7,285 nucleotides of DNA from QPJE01 sp051747745 (GCA_051747745.1 JBNJGL010000079.1:1-7285), one strand, 5' to 3'. Positions 1-6,125 are shown, counted from the first letter of the stretch. The notes: generated from the letters alone by a model not told the origin. Numbers and translations: made by a program.

Positions 1-28
1 AAAGAAAAACCGCCCAGGTCATGGCGGT
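1..28 (-). terminator. Intrinsic terminator of the cobalamin riboswitch expression platform
   Basis: Read on the minus strand, ACCGCC (28-23) pairs perfectly with GGCGGT (14-9) across an 8-nt loop. It is followed directly by a U-rich run, TTTTTCTTT (9-1). This is a classic Rho-independent terminator. It lies about 55 nt downstream of the B12 aptamer, so it most likely acts as the off-switch of that riboswitch rather than as the end of a gene. The controlled gene would start beyond the left edge of the window. Confidence 0.85.
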
Positions 29-63
29 GTCTAAGAGATTATAGACAACAACCAACCTTGTCT
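23..63 (-). promoter_or_regulatory. Riboswitch expression platform with competing hairpins
   Basis: Between the aptamer and the terminator, the minus strand can form two exclusive structures. One is AGACAA (63-58) with TTGTCT (48-43), which holds GGTTGG in its loop. The other is a longer, bulged pairing of GGTTGGT...GTCTA (57-42) with TAGACACCGCC (33-23), which would capture the 5' arm of the terminator. The second fits an antiterminator and the first an anti-antiterminator. The base pairs are visible in the sequence; the switching model is inferred and was not folded by software. Confidence 0.5.
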
Positions 64-81
64 CGAAGATGGCTGTTTTGC

Positions 82-236
82 TTTTCAGGCAGGTCTCCTG
101 ACTTACAGTTTCACTGTCTTTACCTTCCCCAGTATACTGAGTGGTTTATTAAGACAGCCAGCTGATTACAGTGGCGGACCCGTTCAGGAATTTCACCTGA
201 TTCCCTATTATCTTCTTTAAAAGAAGCACCTAAAAA
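82..236 (-). ncRNA. Cobalamin (B12) riboswitch aptamer
   Basis: On the minus strand this region carries the conserved B12-box elements in order. They are AATAGGGAATCAGGTGAAATTCC (about 213-191), with TCAGG/CCTGA forming the hairpin, then GGTCCGCCACTGTAATC in the core, CTGGGGAAGG, and finally GTCAGGAGACCTGCC near the 3' end. The closing stem P1 can be drawn as eight pairs between TTTTTAGG (236-229) and CCTGAAAA (89-82). CTGTCTT/AAGACAG and CAGT-GAA-ACTG form internal arms. The family is Rfam-type cobalamin riboswitch (adenosyl- or other cobalamin ligand). It normally represses B12 uptake or synthesis genes, or B12-independent isozymes, when the ligand is plentiful. The target gene is outside the window to the left. 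It is transcribed away from yraN, so it does not regulate yraN-comM. Confidence 0.95.
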
Positions 237-370
237 GAAAACATATTTCCTTTACTAATTTTATTCGTTATTAAATCCAATATTCCTGCATAAAAAAATA
301 ATAAAATAAAAAAGAAGGAATTTACATATATTTACATAAATATAATATATAGGAATAAAGGAGTGTTGAT
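237..370 (+). promoter_or_regulatory. Divergent AT-rich intergenic region; possible yraN-comM promoter and RBS
   Basis: This gap separates the minus-strand riboswitch from yraN. TTTACA at 321-326 and TATAAT at 341-346 resemble sigma-A promoter boxes. Their 14-bp spacing is short, and TTTACATA occurs twice (321 and 331), so the promoter is tentative. A good Shine-Dalgarno, AAAGGAG (357-363), lies 7 nt before the yraN ATG and supports that start. The riboswitch transcript must also start in this gap on the minus strand, but I see no convincing -35/-10 pair for it. Confidence 0.4.
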
Positions 371-745
371 ATGGCTCTACATAATAAAATCGGCAGATTA
401 GGTGAAGATATTGCAGTTAAATATTTAATAAAAAACAATTTTAAAATTGTTGCAAAAAATTATAAAAATAAATTTGGAGAAATCGATATTATAGCTTCAT
501 TAGACAATACTATCAGATTTATTGAAGTTAAGACAAGAAGTTCAAACTACAAGTCTTCTGTTGAACAAATTCTGCATTACAAACAGGTTAAAAGATTAAA
601 AAACTCTGCGCTCTATTTTATAAGTAATTATCAGGATAATCAGAGTTTTTCTTTTGATCTCATATTTATAAAAATAAACATTAAAAACAAAAAAATAACT
701 CACTTTGAGCATTTTAAAGATATAATCTATGAGGAGATGATATAA
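371..745 (+). CDS. yraN: YraN family (UPF0102) endonuclease-like protein
   Basis: This is a 124-residue protein, normal for the UPF0102/YraN family, which has a PD-(D/E)XK restriction-endonuclease-like fold. The family pattern is clear: an N-terminal GRLGEDIA (residues 8-15, with E12), then FGEIDII (35-41, with D39), then the EVKTR motif (52-56, with E52 and K54). Together these make up the expected metal-binding site. No signal peptide or membrane segment is seen, so it should be cytoplasmic. The ATG start is supported by AAAGGAG 7 nt upstream. The stop codon directly abuts the ATG of comM, so the two are surely co-transcribed. The true substrate of YraN proteins is not well established; a role in DNA processing alongside ComM is inferred from this widespread pairing. 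Confidence 0.93.
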   Translation: MALHNKIGRLGEDIAVKYLIKNNFKIVAKNYKNKFGEIDIIASLDNTIRFIEVKTRSSNYKSSVEQILHYKQVKRLKNSALYFISNYQDNQSFSFDLIFIKINIKNKKITHFEHFKDIIYEEMI

Positions 746-2272
746 ATGTATGCTGACCTTTATTCAGCAGTTATCAGCGGCATTAAAGCAGAAATTGTTC
801 GAGTAGAAATAGATATTTCCAGCGGACTGCCCGGATTCAGCATGGTGGGACTGGCTGGTAAAACAGTTCGAGAATCAGCAAAAAGAGTACGTTCAGCAGT
901 AATTAATTCTGGTTTTCGCTGGCCTATGAAAAAAATAACAGTAAATCTGGCTCCTGGTGATGTAAAAAAATATGGATCTCATTTTGACCTTGCTATAGCA
1001 GTCTGTCTTCTTGTCTGTTCCAAGCAGATAAATATTTCAAACATATATCAATATCTGTTTGCTGGAGAACTAACTTTAAATGGTGATATTAATCGAGTAA
1101 AAGGAATACTGCCGATGCTCTTAGAGGCAGAAAATAACAATATTAATAAAGCTGTAATACCTGTTGAAAATACTGCAGAATGTAATTTAATTCAGAATAC
1201 TGAAATAAATTTTATAAATAAACTGAATGAAATTAAAAATCTAAACCATATTGAAAGCCAAAATATTAAGATGAAAGATGAATTCAGTGAATCATCAGAA
1301 AATATGATTCCTGATATAAAAAATATTAGAGGTCAGAAAACTGCCAAAAAAGCTGTAATGATCGCAGCAGCAGGTAGACACAATCTGCTTTTAGTAGGTC
1401 CACCTGGCTGTGGTAAAACAATGCTGGCTCATTCAATAGTAAAACTCTTGCCACCACTTACTACATCAGAACTTATAGAAGTTGCTTCAATTTACAGCAT
1501 TAAAGATAAATTAAATAAATTGGATATAAATAACAGATATCGTCCATTTGTTGCTCCCCATCATTCTATAACATCAGCTGGATTAATAGGTGGTGGGAAA
1601 ATACCTGTACCCGGAGAAATATCTCTTGCCCATAAGGGGGTATTGTTTTTAGATGAACTGCCGGAGTTCAAAAATAAAGTATTAGCAAATCTGCGTGAAC
1701 CGCTTGAAAATAAAAAAATTAAAATAGTTCGCCAGCAGGCAAGCTATATTTTCCCGGCAGATTTTCAGCTCATTACATCGATGAACCCCTGTCCCTGTGG
1801 ATATGCCGGTCTTGATAATAACAAATGCAGCTGTTCAGAAAGAGATATTGTAAGATATCAAAAAAAACTATCTGGTGCACTTAAAGATAGAATTGATCTT
1901 CAGGTAGAGATGCTGCCTCTAAATAGTAGTGAAATTTTGAAAAAACAATGTGAAGATCAGCTTGATTATAAGCAAAAAATAAAACAGGCTGTATCAGCTC
2001 AAAATAAACGCTATAGTAATTTTAATATTAATTTTAATAGTCAGCTGAATGTAGAAAATATAGAAAAATTCTGCACACTTAATAGTGGTGCAGAAAAAAT
2101 ATTAAAACAGGCTGTTGAAAATTTGCAGCTAAGTATGAGGGGTTATATAAGACTTTTAAGAGTGGCAAGAACTACTGCAGATTTAAATAAAAATAAAAAT
2201 ATTAGAGATGATGATATTCTGGAAGCAGTTAATCTGCGCTGGTATGCAGAAAAATCAGAAATGCTTCTTTAA
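746..2272 (+). CDS. comM: YifB/ComM family Mg-chelatase-like AAA+ ATPase
   Basis: This 508-residue protein has the full-length ComM/YifB architecture. It has an N-terminal ChlI/Lon-protease-like domain (about 5-140, with NLAPGDVKKYGSHFDLAIA at 67-85), a Mg-chelatase-type AAA+ domain (about 190-400) and a C-terminal Mg-chelatase helical domain (about 410-500). Walker A is GPPGCGKT (218-225) and Walker B is GVLFLDEL (298-305, with D303 and E304). A four-cysteine cluster, CPC (349-351) and CSC (361-363), is typical of the family. SGALKDRID (376-384) carries the conserved arginine region. In Vibrio and Acinetobacter, ComM is a hexameric helicase that drives branch migration during natural transformation; its role here is inferred from homology. 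GAGGAG (731-736) lies 9 nt before the ATG. The 3' end overlaps the convergent queT by 18 bp. dprA, a common downstream partner, does not follow. Confidence 0.95.
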   Translation: MYADLYSAVISGIKAEIVRVEIDISSGLPGFSMVGLAGKTVRESAKRVRSAVINSGFRWPMKKITVNLAPGDVKKYGSHFDLAIAVCLLVCSKQINISNIYQYLFAGELTLNGDINRVKGILPMLLEAENNNINKAVIPVENTAECNLIQNTEINFINKLNEIKNLNHIESQNIKMKDEFSESSENMIPDIKNIRGQKTAKKAVMIAAAGRHNLLLVGPPGCGKTMLAHSIVKLLPPLTTSELIEVASIYSIKDKLNKLDINNRYRPFVAPHHSITSAGLIGGGKIPVPGEISLAHKGVLFLDELPEFKNKVLANLREPLENKKIKIVRQQASYIFPADFQLITSMNPCPCGYAGLDNNKCSCSERDIVRYQKKLSGALKDRIDLQVEMLPLNSSEILKKQCEDQLDYKQKIKQAVSAQNKRYSNFNINFNSQLNVENIEKFCTLNSGAEKILKQAVENLQLSMRGYIRLLRVARTTADLNKNKNIRDDDILEAVNLRWYAEKSEMLL

Positions 2273-2716
2273 AATTTTAATCATTGGATAACCCAGCAAA
2301 AATACTACAATAGCTTCACTAAATCCGATCTGAATAACATTTACCCAGTATGGAATTCCATAAAATTTATAAAGATAAAGACTGATTAGAAATGCATTAA
2401 AAACAACAGGACTTAAATAGGCTATAATACTATCTTTAAACCTATAAGTAACATATGCAGCAATTAAAGTAACTAAACTTCCTCCTACAACATCAATTAA
2501 ACCGGCAGGACTAAATATATTTGCAATTAAAACTCCTATAAATACACCTGGAACTGCTTCTGGAAATATTATTGGTAGTACTGTAAGTGCCTCAGAAGCT
2601 CTAAATTGAAGTGGACCATAACTGAACGGATTAAGCAGATAAGTTACAGCCACATATAAGGCAGCAATAATTGCTGCTCGTGTTAATTTATTTGTCTTGA
2701 ACTTAAATTCTATCAT
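2255..2716 (-). CDS. queT: QueT family transporter, predicted queuosine-precursor ECF substrate-binding subunit
   Basis: This small, hydrophobic 153-residue integral membrane protein has about five or six predicted membrane segments (roughly 13-29, 44-66, 72-91, 96-116 and 124-148). The motif LQFRASEAL (36-44), the preceding NPFSYGP and the proline-containing IIFPEAVPGVFIG match the QueT family. Members are predicted S-components of energy-coupling-factor transporters that bring in queuosine precursors such as preQ0 or preQ1. Energising subunits (EcfA, EcfA', EcfT) are not in the window and would have to be shared. GAGGTGA (2727-2721) just upstream supports the ATG. Only 20 bp separate it from rnhB, so it is probably the last gene of the rbgA-rnhB-queT unit. 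No preQ1 riboswitch fits in that gap. Its 3' end overlaps convergent comM. The family call is firm; the substrate is predicted. Confidence 0.88.
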   Translation of the reverse strand: MIEFKFKTNKLTRAAIIAALYVAVTYLLNPFSYGPLQFRASEALTVLPIIFPEAVPGVFIGVLIANIFSPAGLIDVVGGSLVTLIAAYVTYRFKDSIIAYLSPVVFNAFLISLYLYKFYGIPYWVNVIQIGFSEAIVVFLLGYPMIKILKKHF

Positions 2717-2736
2717 AAAATCACCTCAATAATCGA

Positions 2737-3513
2737 TTATACCCTTTTAAATGATCTGCGGTGGATTGGAGTAGGGCCAAACTTTTTTAAAGCTTCTATA
2801 TGTTCGGCAGTTCCATAACCTTTGTTTGTCTCAAAGCTGTACTTTGGATATTTTTTTCCCAGGGAGACAATAATTCTATCTCTTGTTACTTTTGCAATAA
2901 TTGAAGCAGCAGAAATAGCATTTACCTTACTGTCTCCATCAATAATAGTTTTCTGGTCTTTATTAAGTTCTGGAACAGCAGCATTACCATCAACTAAAAC
3001 ATAATCAGGTTCTATATCTAAATCATCAACAGCTCTTTTCATTGCTAAAAATGTAGCATTTCTAATATTTAATTTATCTATCTCAGTATTATCTGCTTTT
3101 CCAATCCCAACAGATGCTTTTTCTTTAATTTCTTTAAAAAATCTATTTCTCTGCTCTTCAGAGAGTTTTTTAGAATCATCCAGTCCATAGATCGGTTTAT
3201 CTGGGTCCAGTATTACTGCAGAGGCAACAACCGGACCAGCAAGTGGGCCTCTGCCGGCTTCATCTATACCTGCTATTAATTTATAACCTATATCTCTCAA
3301 GTTTTTCTCATACTTATTATTTTTATGCCATTTTTCTATAATTTCTCTTTTTTTCTGCAGTTTTTTTGCAAGCTGCTGTGAAATTTTAATAACACCTGCT
3401 CTGGAATCACCGGCAAGTTTCTGAATTAAATCTTCTGCTGGATCTTCAGTCTGCAGATACTGTTTAATTTCTTTAATTGTCATTTCATCAAAATCAGGAT
3501 ATCTATTATTCAT
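2737..3513 (-). CDS. rnhB: Ribonuclease HII
   Basis: RnhB cleaves the RNA strand of RNA-DNA hybrids, including single ribonucleotides misincorporated in DNA, using metal ions. From the chosen start it is 258 residues. The N-terminal ~75 residues form the charged extension typical of long Gram-positive RNase HII (B. subtilis RnhB is about 255 aa). The catalytic domain begins at GIDEAGRGPLAGPVV. The four acidic catalytic residues are D84 and E85 in that motif, D175 in VDGN and D194 in GDSK. ISAASIIAKVTRD and NKGYGTAEH are also conserved. Two in-frame ATGs exist. At 3522 the AGGAG (3527-3523) abuts the start codon, whereas at 3513 the same site lies 9 nt away, so 3513 is preferred. The gene overlaps the end of rbgA by 8 bp, implying translational coupling. 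Confidence 0.95.
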   Translation of the reverse strand: MNNRYPDFDEMTIKEIKQYLQTEDPAEDLIQKLAGDSRAGVIKISQQLAKKLQKKREIIEKWHKNNKYEKNLRDIGYKLIAGIDEAGRGPLAGPVVASAVILDPDKPIYGLDDSKKLSEEQRNRFFKEIKEKASVGIGKADNTEIDKLNIRNATFLAMKRAVDDLDIEPDYVLVDGNAAVPELNKDQKTIIDGDSKVNAISAASIIAKVTRDRIIVSLGKKYPKYSFETNKGYGTAEHIEALKKFGPTPIHRRSFKRV

Positions 3514-4360
3514 TTTTAACATCTCCTGGTTTTTCCAGAGTAATACGTCCTAAATTACCTTTTCTAAAATCATTGATAAGAAGTTGTGAAGCGCGATTTC
3601 TATCTACTTTTCCACCAGTCATAATACAGCCTCTTTTTTTAGCTATTAGAGGTAAAATATCATATGGATGTTCCTGATCAAAATCAATATTATAAAATTC
3701 TTTTAAAGACTCAGCCTTAATATCACGAATAAATTTAATTAATTTATAGGATGCAAGTTCAAAATCAAAAATATCATTACCCACTGCACCGGTAATAGCA
3801 AGTTTATATGCGGTATCTTCATCAGAAAATTTAGGCCATAAAATTCCCGGGGTATCAAGCAGTTTAACTTTTTTATCGATATTAATCCACTGCCGGCCTC
3901 TGGTCACCCCTGGTTTATCACCTATAGTTGTAATTTTGCTTCCTGCAAGTATATTTATAAGTGCAGATTTACCCACATTGGGAACTCCAATTATCATTGC
4001 CCTAATCTGTCTTGCCTTTCTTCCTTTTTGAAAAAGCTTTTTACTTATAACATCATGTTTATTATTTAAAAGGCTCTTTAGTTCTGATGTCCCTTCACCA
4101 CTTACAGAATTGAGCAGTACAGCATCTGTTTCCCTGTTCAATACATTTAACCATTTCTGATTTAACTGTTTATCGGCCAGATCCATTTTATTTAAAACAA
4201 TGATTTTATCTTTTTCTTTTATAAGTTCATTTAGATCAGGATTTTTGCTGCTTCTCGGAATTCTTGCATCAATTGTTTCTATTACTAAATCTACAAGACT
4301 TAAATCCTTTTTTAGTATTCGTTTTGCTTTGGCCATATGGCCTGGATACCACTGTATCAT
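3506..4360 (-). CDS. rbgA: Ribosome biogenesis GTPase RbgA (YlqF)
   Basis: This 284-residue, circularly permuted GTPase is needed for late assembly of the 50S subunit in Firmicutes. The G motifs occur in the permuted order G4-G5-G1-G2-G3: NKMD (57-60), SVSGEG (85-90), GVPNVGKS (125-132), GVTRG (151-155, G2 threonine T153) and DTPG (169-172). The N-terminal WYPGHMAKA (4-12) includes H8, equivalent to the catalytic His9 of B. subtilis RbgA. The C-terminal part (about 185-275) is the RNA-binding ANTAR-like region. Length is normal. The ATG is preceded by GAGGT (4372-4368) at 7 nt. The gene lies 56 bp downstream of rplS, past a hairpin that looks like a terminator, so it may depend on readthrough or on a promoter inside rplS. 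It overlaps rnhB downstream. Confidence 0.96.
   Translation of the reverse strand: MIQWYPGHMAKAKRILKKDLSLVDLVIETIDARIPRSSKNPDLNELIKEKDKIIVLNKMDLADKQLNQKWLNVLNRETDAVLLNSVSGEGTSELKSLLNNKHDVISKKLFQKGRKARQIRAMIIGVPNVGKSALINILAGSKITTIGDKPGVTRGRQWINIDKKVKLLDTPGILWPKFSDEDTAYKLAITGAVGNDIFDFELASYKLIKFIRDIKAESLKEFYNIDFDQEHPYDILPLIAKKRGCIMTGGKVDRNRASQLLINDFRKGNLGRITLEKPGDVKNE
3523..3538 (-). promoter_or_regulatory. rnhB ribosome binding site overlapping a small hairpin
   Basis: On the minus strand AGGAG (3527-3523) is the only good Shine-Dalgarno near the rnhB start, and it selects the ATG at 3513 (9-nt spacer) over the ATG at 3522 (no spacer). Just upstream, CTGG-AAAAA-CCAG (3538-3526) can form a 4-bp hairpin whose last bases overlap the site. 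The whole region lies inside the rbgA coding sequence, so coupled translation through rbgA would open it. Any regulatory effect is speculative. Confidence 0.45.
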
Positions 4361-4377
4361 AATTATTACCTCACATT

Positions 4378-4413
4378 AAAAAAGGGTGCAGGATATTAAC
4401 TCCCCACCCTTTT
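4378..4413 (-). terminator. Probable terminator or attenuator after rplS
   Basis: Read on the minus strand, AAAAGGGTG (4413-4405) pairs perfectly with CACCCTTTT (4388-4380). The 16-nt loop can itself close partly through GGA/TCC. The transcript then continues UUAAUG, so the free U-tract is short: most of the U run is inside the stem. This starts three bases after the rplS stop and is the natural end of the rpsP-rplS operon. Because rbgA follows in the same direction with little room for a promoter, it may act as a partial terminator that lowers rbgA, rnhB and queT expression relative to the ribosomal protein genes. Confidence 0.65.
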
Positions 4414-4416
4414 AGT

Positions 4417-4761
4417 TTAGTCTCTTTTTTCTTTAATTCTAGAAGCTTTACCTCTTCTGGAACGCAGATAGTAAAGACGTGCTCTTTTAACATCTCCACG
4501 TCTAACTACTTCAATTTTTGCTAATTTATTAGAATGAAGTGGAAAAGTTCTTTCAACCCCAATACCGCTCGATATCTTACGAACAGTGAAACTTTCGTTT
4601 AATCCTCCACCATTTCTTTTTACTACAACACCTGTATAGTTCTGCAGTCTTTCTTTACCACCTTCTACTACTTTAACCATCAGGCGGAGTGTATCACCAG
4701 GTGCAAATACCGGTATATCATCACGCATTTGTTCCTTTTCAATTTCATTAATAATGTTCAT
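4417..4761 (-). CDS. rplS: 50S ribosomal protein L19
   Basis: This is a 114-residue ribosomal protein at the 30S-50S interface, the normal length for bL19. The sequence begins MNIINEIEKEQM and contains the conserved blocks FAPGDTLRLMVKV, TGVVVKRNGGGLNESFTVRKIS and GVERTFPLHS. The C-terminal RRGDVKRARLYYLR and RRGKASRI contact rRNA. A longer reading of this frame would start at 4797, but the twelve extra residues are not part of the family. AAGGAGG (4774-4768) lies 6 nt before the ATG at 4761, so that start is chosen. It sits 23 bp downstream of the SPOUT methyltransferase gene and is last in the operon before the hairpin at 4378-4413. Confidence 0.97.
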   Translation of the reverse strand: MNIINEIEKEQMRDDIPVFAPGDTLRLMVKVVEGGKERLQNYTGVVVKRNGGGLNESFTVRKISSGIGVERTFPLHSNKLAKIEVVRRGDVKRARLYYLRSRRGKASRIKEKRD

Positions 4762-4766
4762 TGTAA

Positions 4767-4774
4767 ACCTCCTT
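4767..4774 (-). promoter_or_regulatory. rplS ribosome binding site
   Basis: AAGGAGGT on the minus strand is a strong Shine-Dalgarno placed about 6 nt before the ATG at 4761. It rules out the longer reading from 4797, because that frame would place this site inside the protein. Confidence 0.85.
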
Positions 4775-4784
4775 CCAAAAATAA

Positions 4785-5369
4785 CTATTTTGTCCACCAG
4801 GGTGAAGCTAAAAGACGGTCCAATATTATCGATGCAGCACTTCGAACAGATAAATGATTAAAATCTCCTCTTCCTATAACAGGATCAAGTATGTAATCAC
4901 ACTGTTCTAAAGTTTCTTCTGTTAAACCATAACCGGTGCCAAAAATAATCAAAAAAGGTCTATCACTTTCTGTAAAAATTTGCCTCATTTCACCGTATGA
5001 AACAGAGTTTTCAAAGTTTTTAGCATCTGTTGCTATCAAAACAGCATCTTTTCCGGTCCGCTTTTTTATACTTTCTTTTACCTCTTCCAGTGTTGAAGCA
5101 ATTTCTAGAACAGAAAATGCTTCATGTCGGTTATAACAGTAATCTGCTCCTCGGCCACCGGTCCAGTAACCCTTCATTCTTTTAACAAGATCCTGCTGTG
5201 ACTTAAGATGATTTATGACATAATATTTTTCTATATCATATGTTCTAGCAGCTCTGGAAATATCATGTAGATCATAATTAGTTATTGTTGTTGTAATTTT
5301 ATCTCCAAGTTTATTGTATATTGGATGGTGCAGCAGTCCCAAAAAAACATCTGCATCAATTGTTTTCAT
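4785..5369 (-). CDS. Predicted SPOUT-class RNA methyltransferase (TM1570-like, Methyltrn_RNA_4 family)
   Basis: This 194-residue protein resembles the predicted SAM-dependent RNA methyltransferases of the Methyltrn_RNA_4 family, whose Thermotoga maritima member TM1570 also lies between trmD and rplS. It has the alpha/beta-knot signatures of SPOUT enzymes in the C-terminal part: FLIIFGTGYGL (139-149), with a glycine-rich SAM loop, and LDPVIGRGDFNHLSVRSAAS (161-180), which forms the knot. The N-terminal half has HHPIYNKLG (14-22), TNYDLHDISRAARTY (30-44) and KGYWTGGRGADY (66-77), probably used for RNA recognition. The exact modification and RNA target are not known to me. A GTG at 5378 is also in frame, but AAGGGTGA (5383-5376) overlaps it and lies about 6-8 nt before the ATG at 5369, so the ATG is preferred. 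It overlaps trmD by 14 bp, implying coupled translation. Confidence 0.85.
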   Translation of the reverse strand: MKTIDADVFLGLLHHPIYNKLGDKITTTITNYDLHDISRAARTYDIEKYYVINHLKSQQDLVKRMKGYWTGGRGADYCYNRHEAFSVLEIASTLEEVKESIKKRTGKDAVLIATDAKNFENSVSYGEMRQIFTESDRPFLIIFGTGYGLTEETLEQCDYILDPVIGRGDFNHLSVRSAASIILDRLLASPWWTK

Positions 5370-6114
5370 TAATTTCACCCTTCAATTCTTTCTTCAATTC
5401 TTCAATTATTTCAATCTCTTCAGAGCTTAATTTTTTGTTTTCTAATAAATCTGGTCTTCTAATTAGTGTTCTTTTTAATGATTCTCGTTTACGCCAGTTA
5501 TCAATTAGCTTATGGTTTCCACTTAAAAGTACATCCGGAACCTGAAGACCTCTAAATTCTCGGGGTCTGGTATACTGTGGATGTTCAAGCAGTCCTTTAT
5601 AAAAAGAATCTTTAATTGATGAATTTTCATCACCAAGTACACCATCTACCATTCTAGAAACAGCATCGATTAAAACCATTGCCGGAAGTTCTCCACCTGT
5701 TAAAACAAAGTCACCGATAGAAATTTCTTCATCAACAATAGTTTCTCTAATTCTTTCATCAACACCTTCATAACGCCCACATATAAGTATCAAACCATCA
5801 TTCTGGCTCAATTCTCTTACCATATTCTGATCTAATTTTTTACCCTGTGGACTCATAAGAATAGTTTTAGCTTTGGTTTTTCTTTTTTCTCTTACAGACT
5901 GCCAGGCTTTATAGATAGGCTGAGGTTTTAAAACCATACCAGCTCCACCACCATAAGGTGGTTCATCTGTAGTATTATGTTTATCTTCAGTAAAATCTCG
6001 AATATTTACTGTTCTAATATCTATTATATTTTTTTTCTGAGCTCTTTTAATAATACTTTCTGTAAGTGGTCCTTTAAACATTTCTGGAAATAATGTTAAT
6101 ATATCAAAAAACAT
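5356..6114 (-). CDS. trmD: tRNA (guanine-N1)-methyltransferase TrmD
   Basis: TrmD transfers a methyl group from SAM to N1 of G37, next to the anticodon, in a subset of tRNAs and so prevents +1 frameshifting. The 252-residue protein is full length and collinear with the E. coli enzyme. It contains PPYGGGAGMVLKP (52-64), ILICGRYEGVDERI (109-122) and the trefoil-knot SAM site SIGDFVLTGGELPA (132-145). The catalytic pair R154 and D169 sits in AVSRMVDG and IKDSFYKG, and EHPQYTRPREFRG (177-189) follows. The C-terminal domain binds tRNA and ends in an acidic and lysine-rich helix. It starts 11 bp after rimM; the AGGGG used as its ribosome binding site (6127-6123) overlaps the rimM stop codon. The SPOUT gene downstream overlaps its 3' end. 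Confidence 0.97.
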   Translation of the reverse strand: MFFDILTLFPEMFKGPLTESIIKRAQKKNIIDIRTVNIRDFTEDKHNTTDEPPYGGGAGMVLKPQPIYKAWQSVREKRKTKAKTILMSPQGKKLDQNMVRELSQNDGLILICGRYEGVDERIRETIVDEEISIGDFVLTGGELPAMVLIDAVSRMVDGVLGDENSSIKDSFYKGLLEHPQYTRPREFRGLQVPDVLLSGNHKLIDNWRKRESLKRTLIRRPDLLENKKLSSEEIEIIEELKKELKGEINENN

Positions 6115-6125
6115 AATTTCAACCC

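Noticed and set aside
2258..2290. Bidirectional terminator between comM and queT
   Set aside because: Only a 4-bp AGAA/TTCT stem in AT-rich sequence is visible; it is too weak to call.
2717..2736. preQ1 riboswitch upstream of queT
   Set aside because: The gap is only 20 bp and holds just the ribosome binding site, too little for an aptamer and expression platform.
2822..3004. Plus-strand open frame of 60 codons
   Set aside because: It lies wholly inside rnhB on the opposite strand, has no ribosome binding site and resembles no family; it is a shadow of the real gene.
3477..3677. Plus-strand open frame of 66 codons spanning the rnhB/rbgA junction
   Set aside because: It is antisense to two well-supported genes, and its composition follows their reverse complement.
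4762..4797. N-terminal extension of L19 starting MDKIVIFGRRFT
   Set aside because: The extra residues are not part of the L19 family, would overlap the upstream stop, and include the real Shine-Dalgarno of the ATG at 4761.
4936..5136. Plus-strand open frame of 66 codons
   Set aside because: It is antisense to the SPOUT methyltransferase gene, with no start signals or recognisable domain.
5321..5545. Plus-strand open frame of 74 codons
   Set aside because: It is antisense to trmD and the SPOUT gene. The serine- and phenylalanine-rich product is typical of the complement of lysine/glutamate-rich coding sequence.
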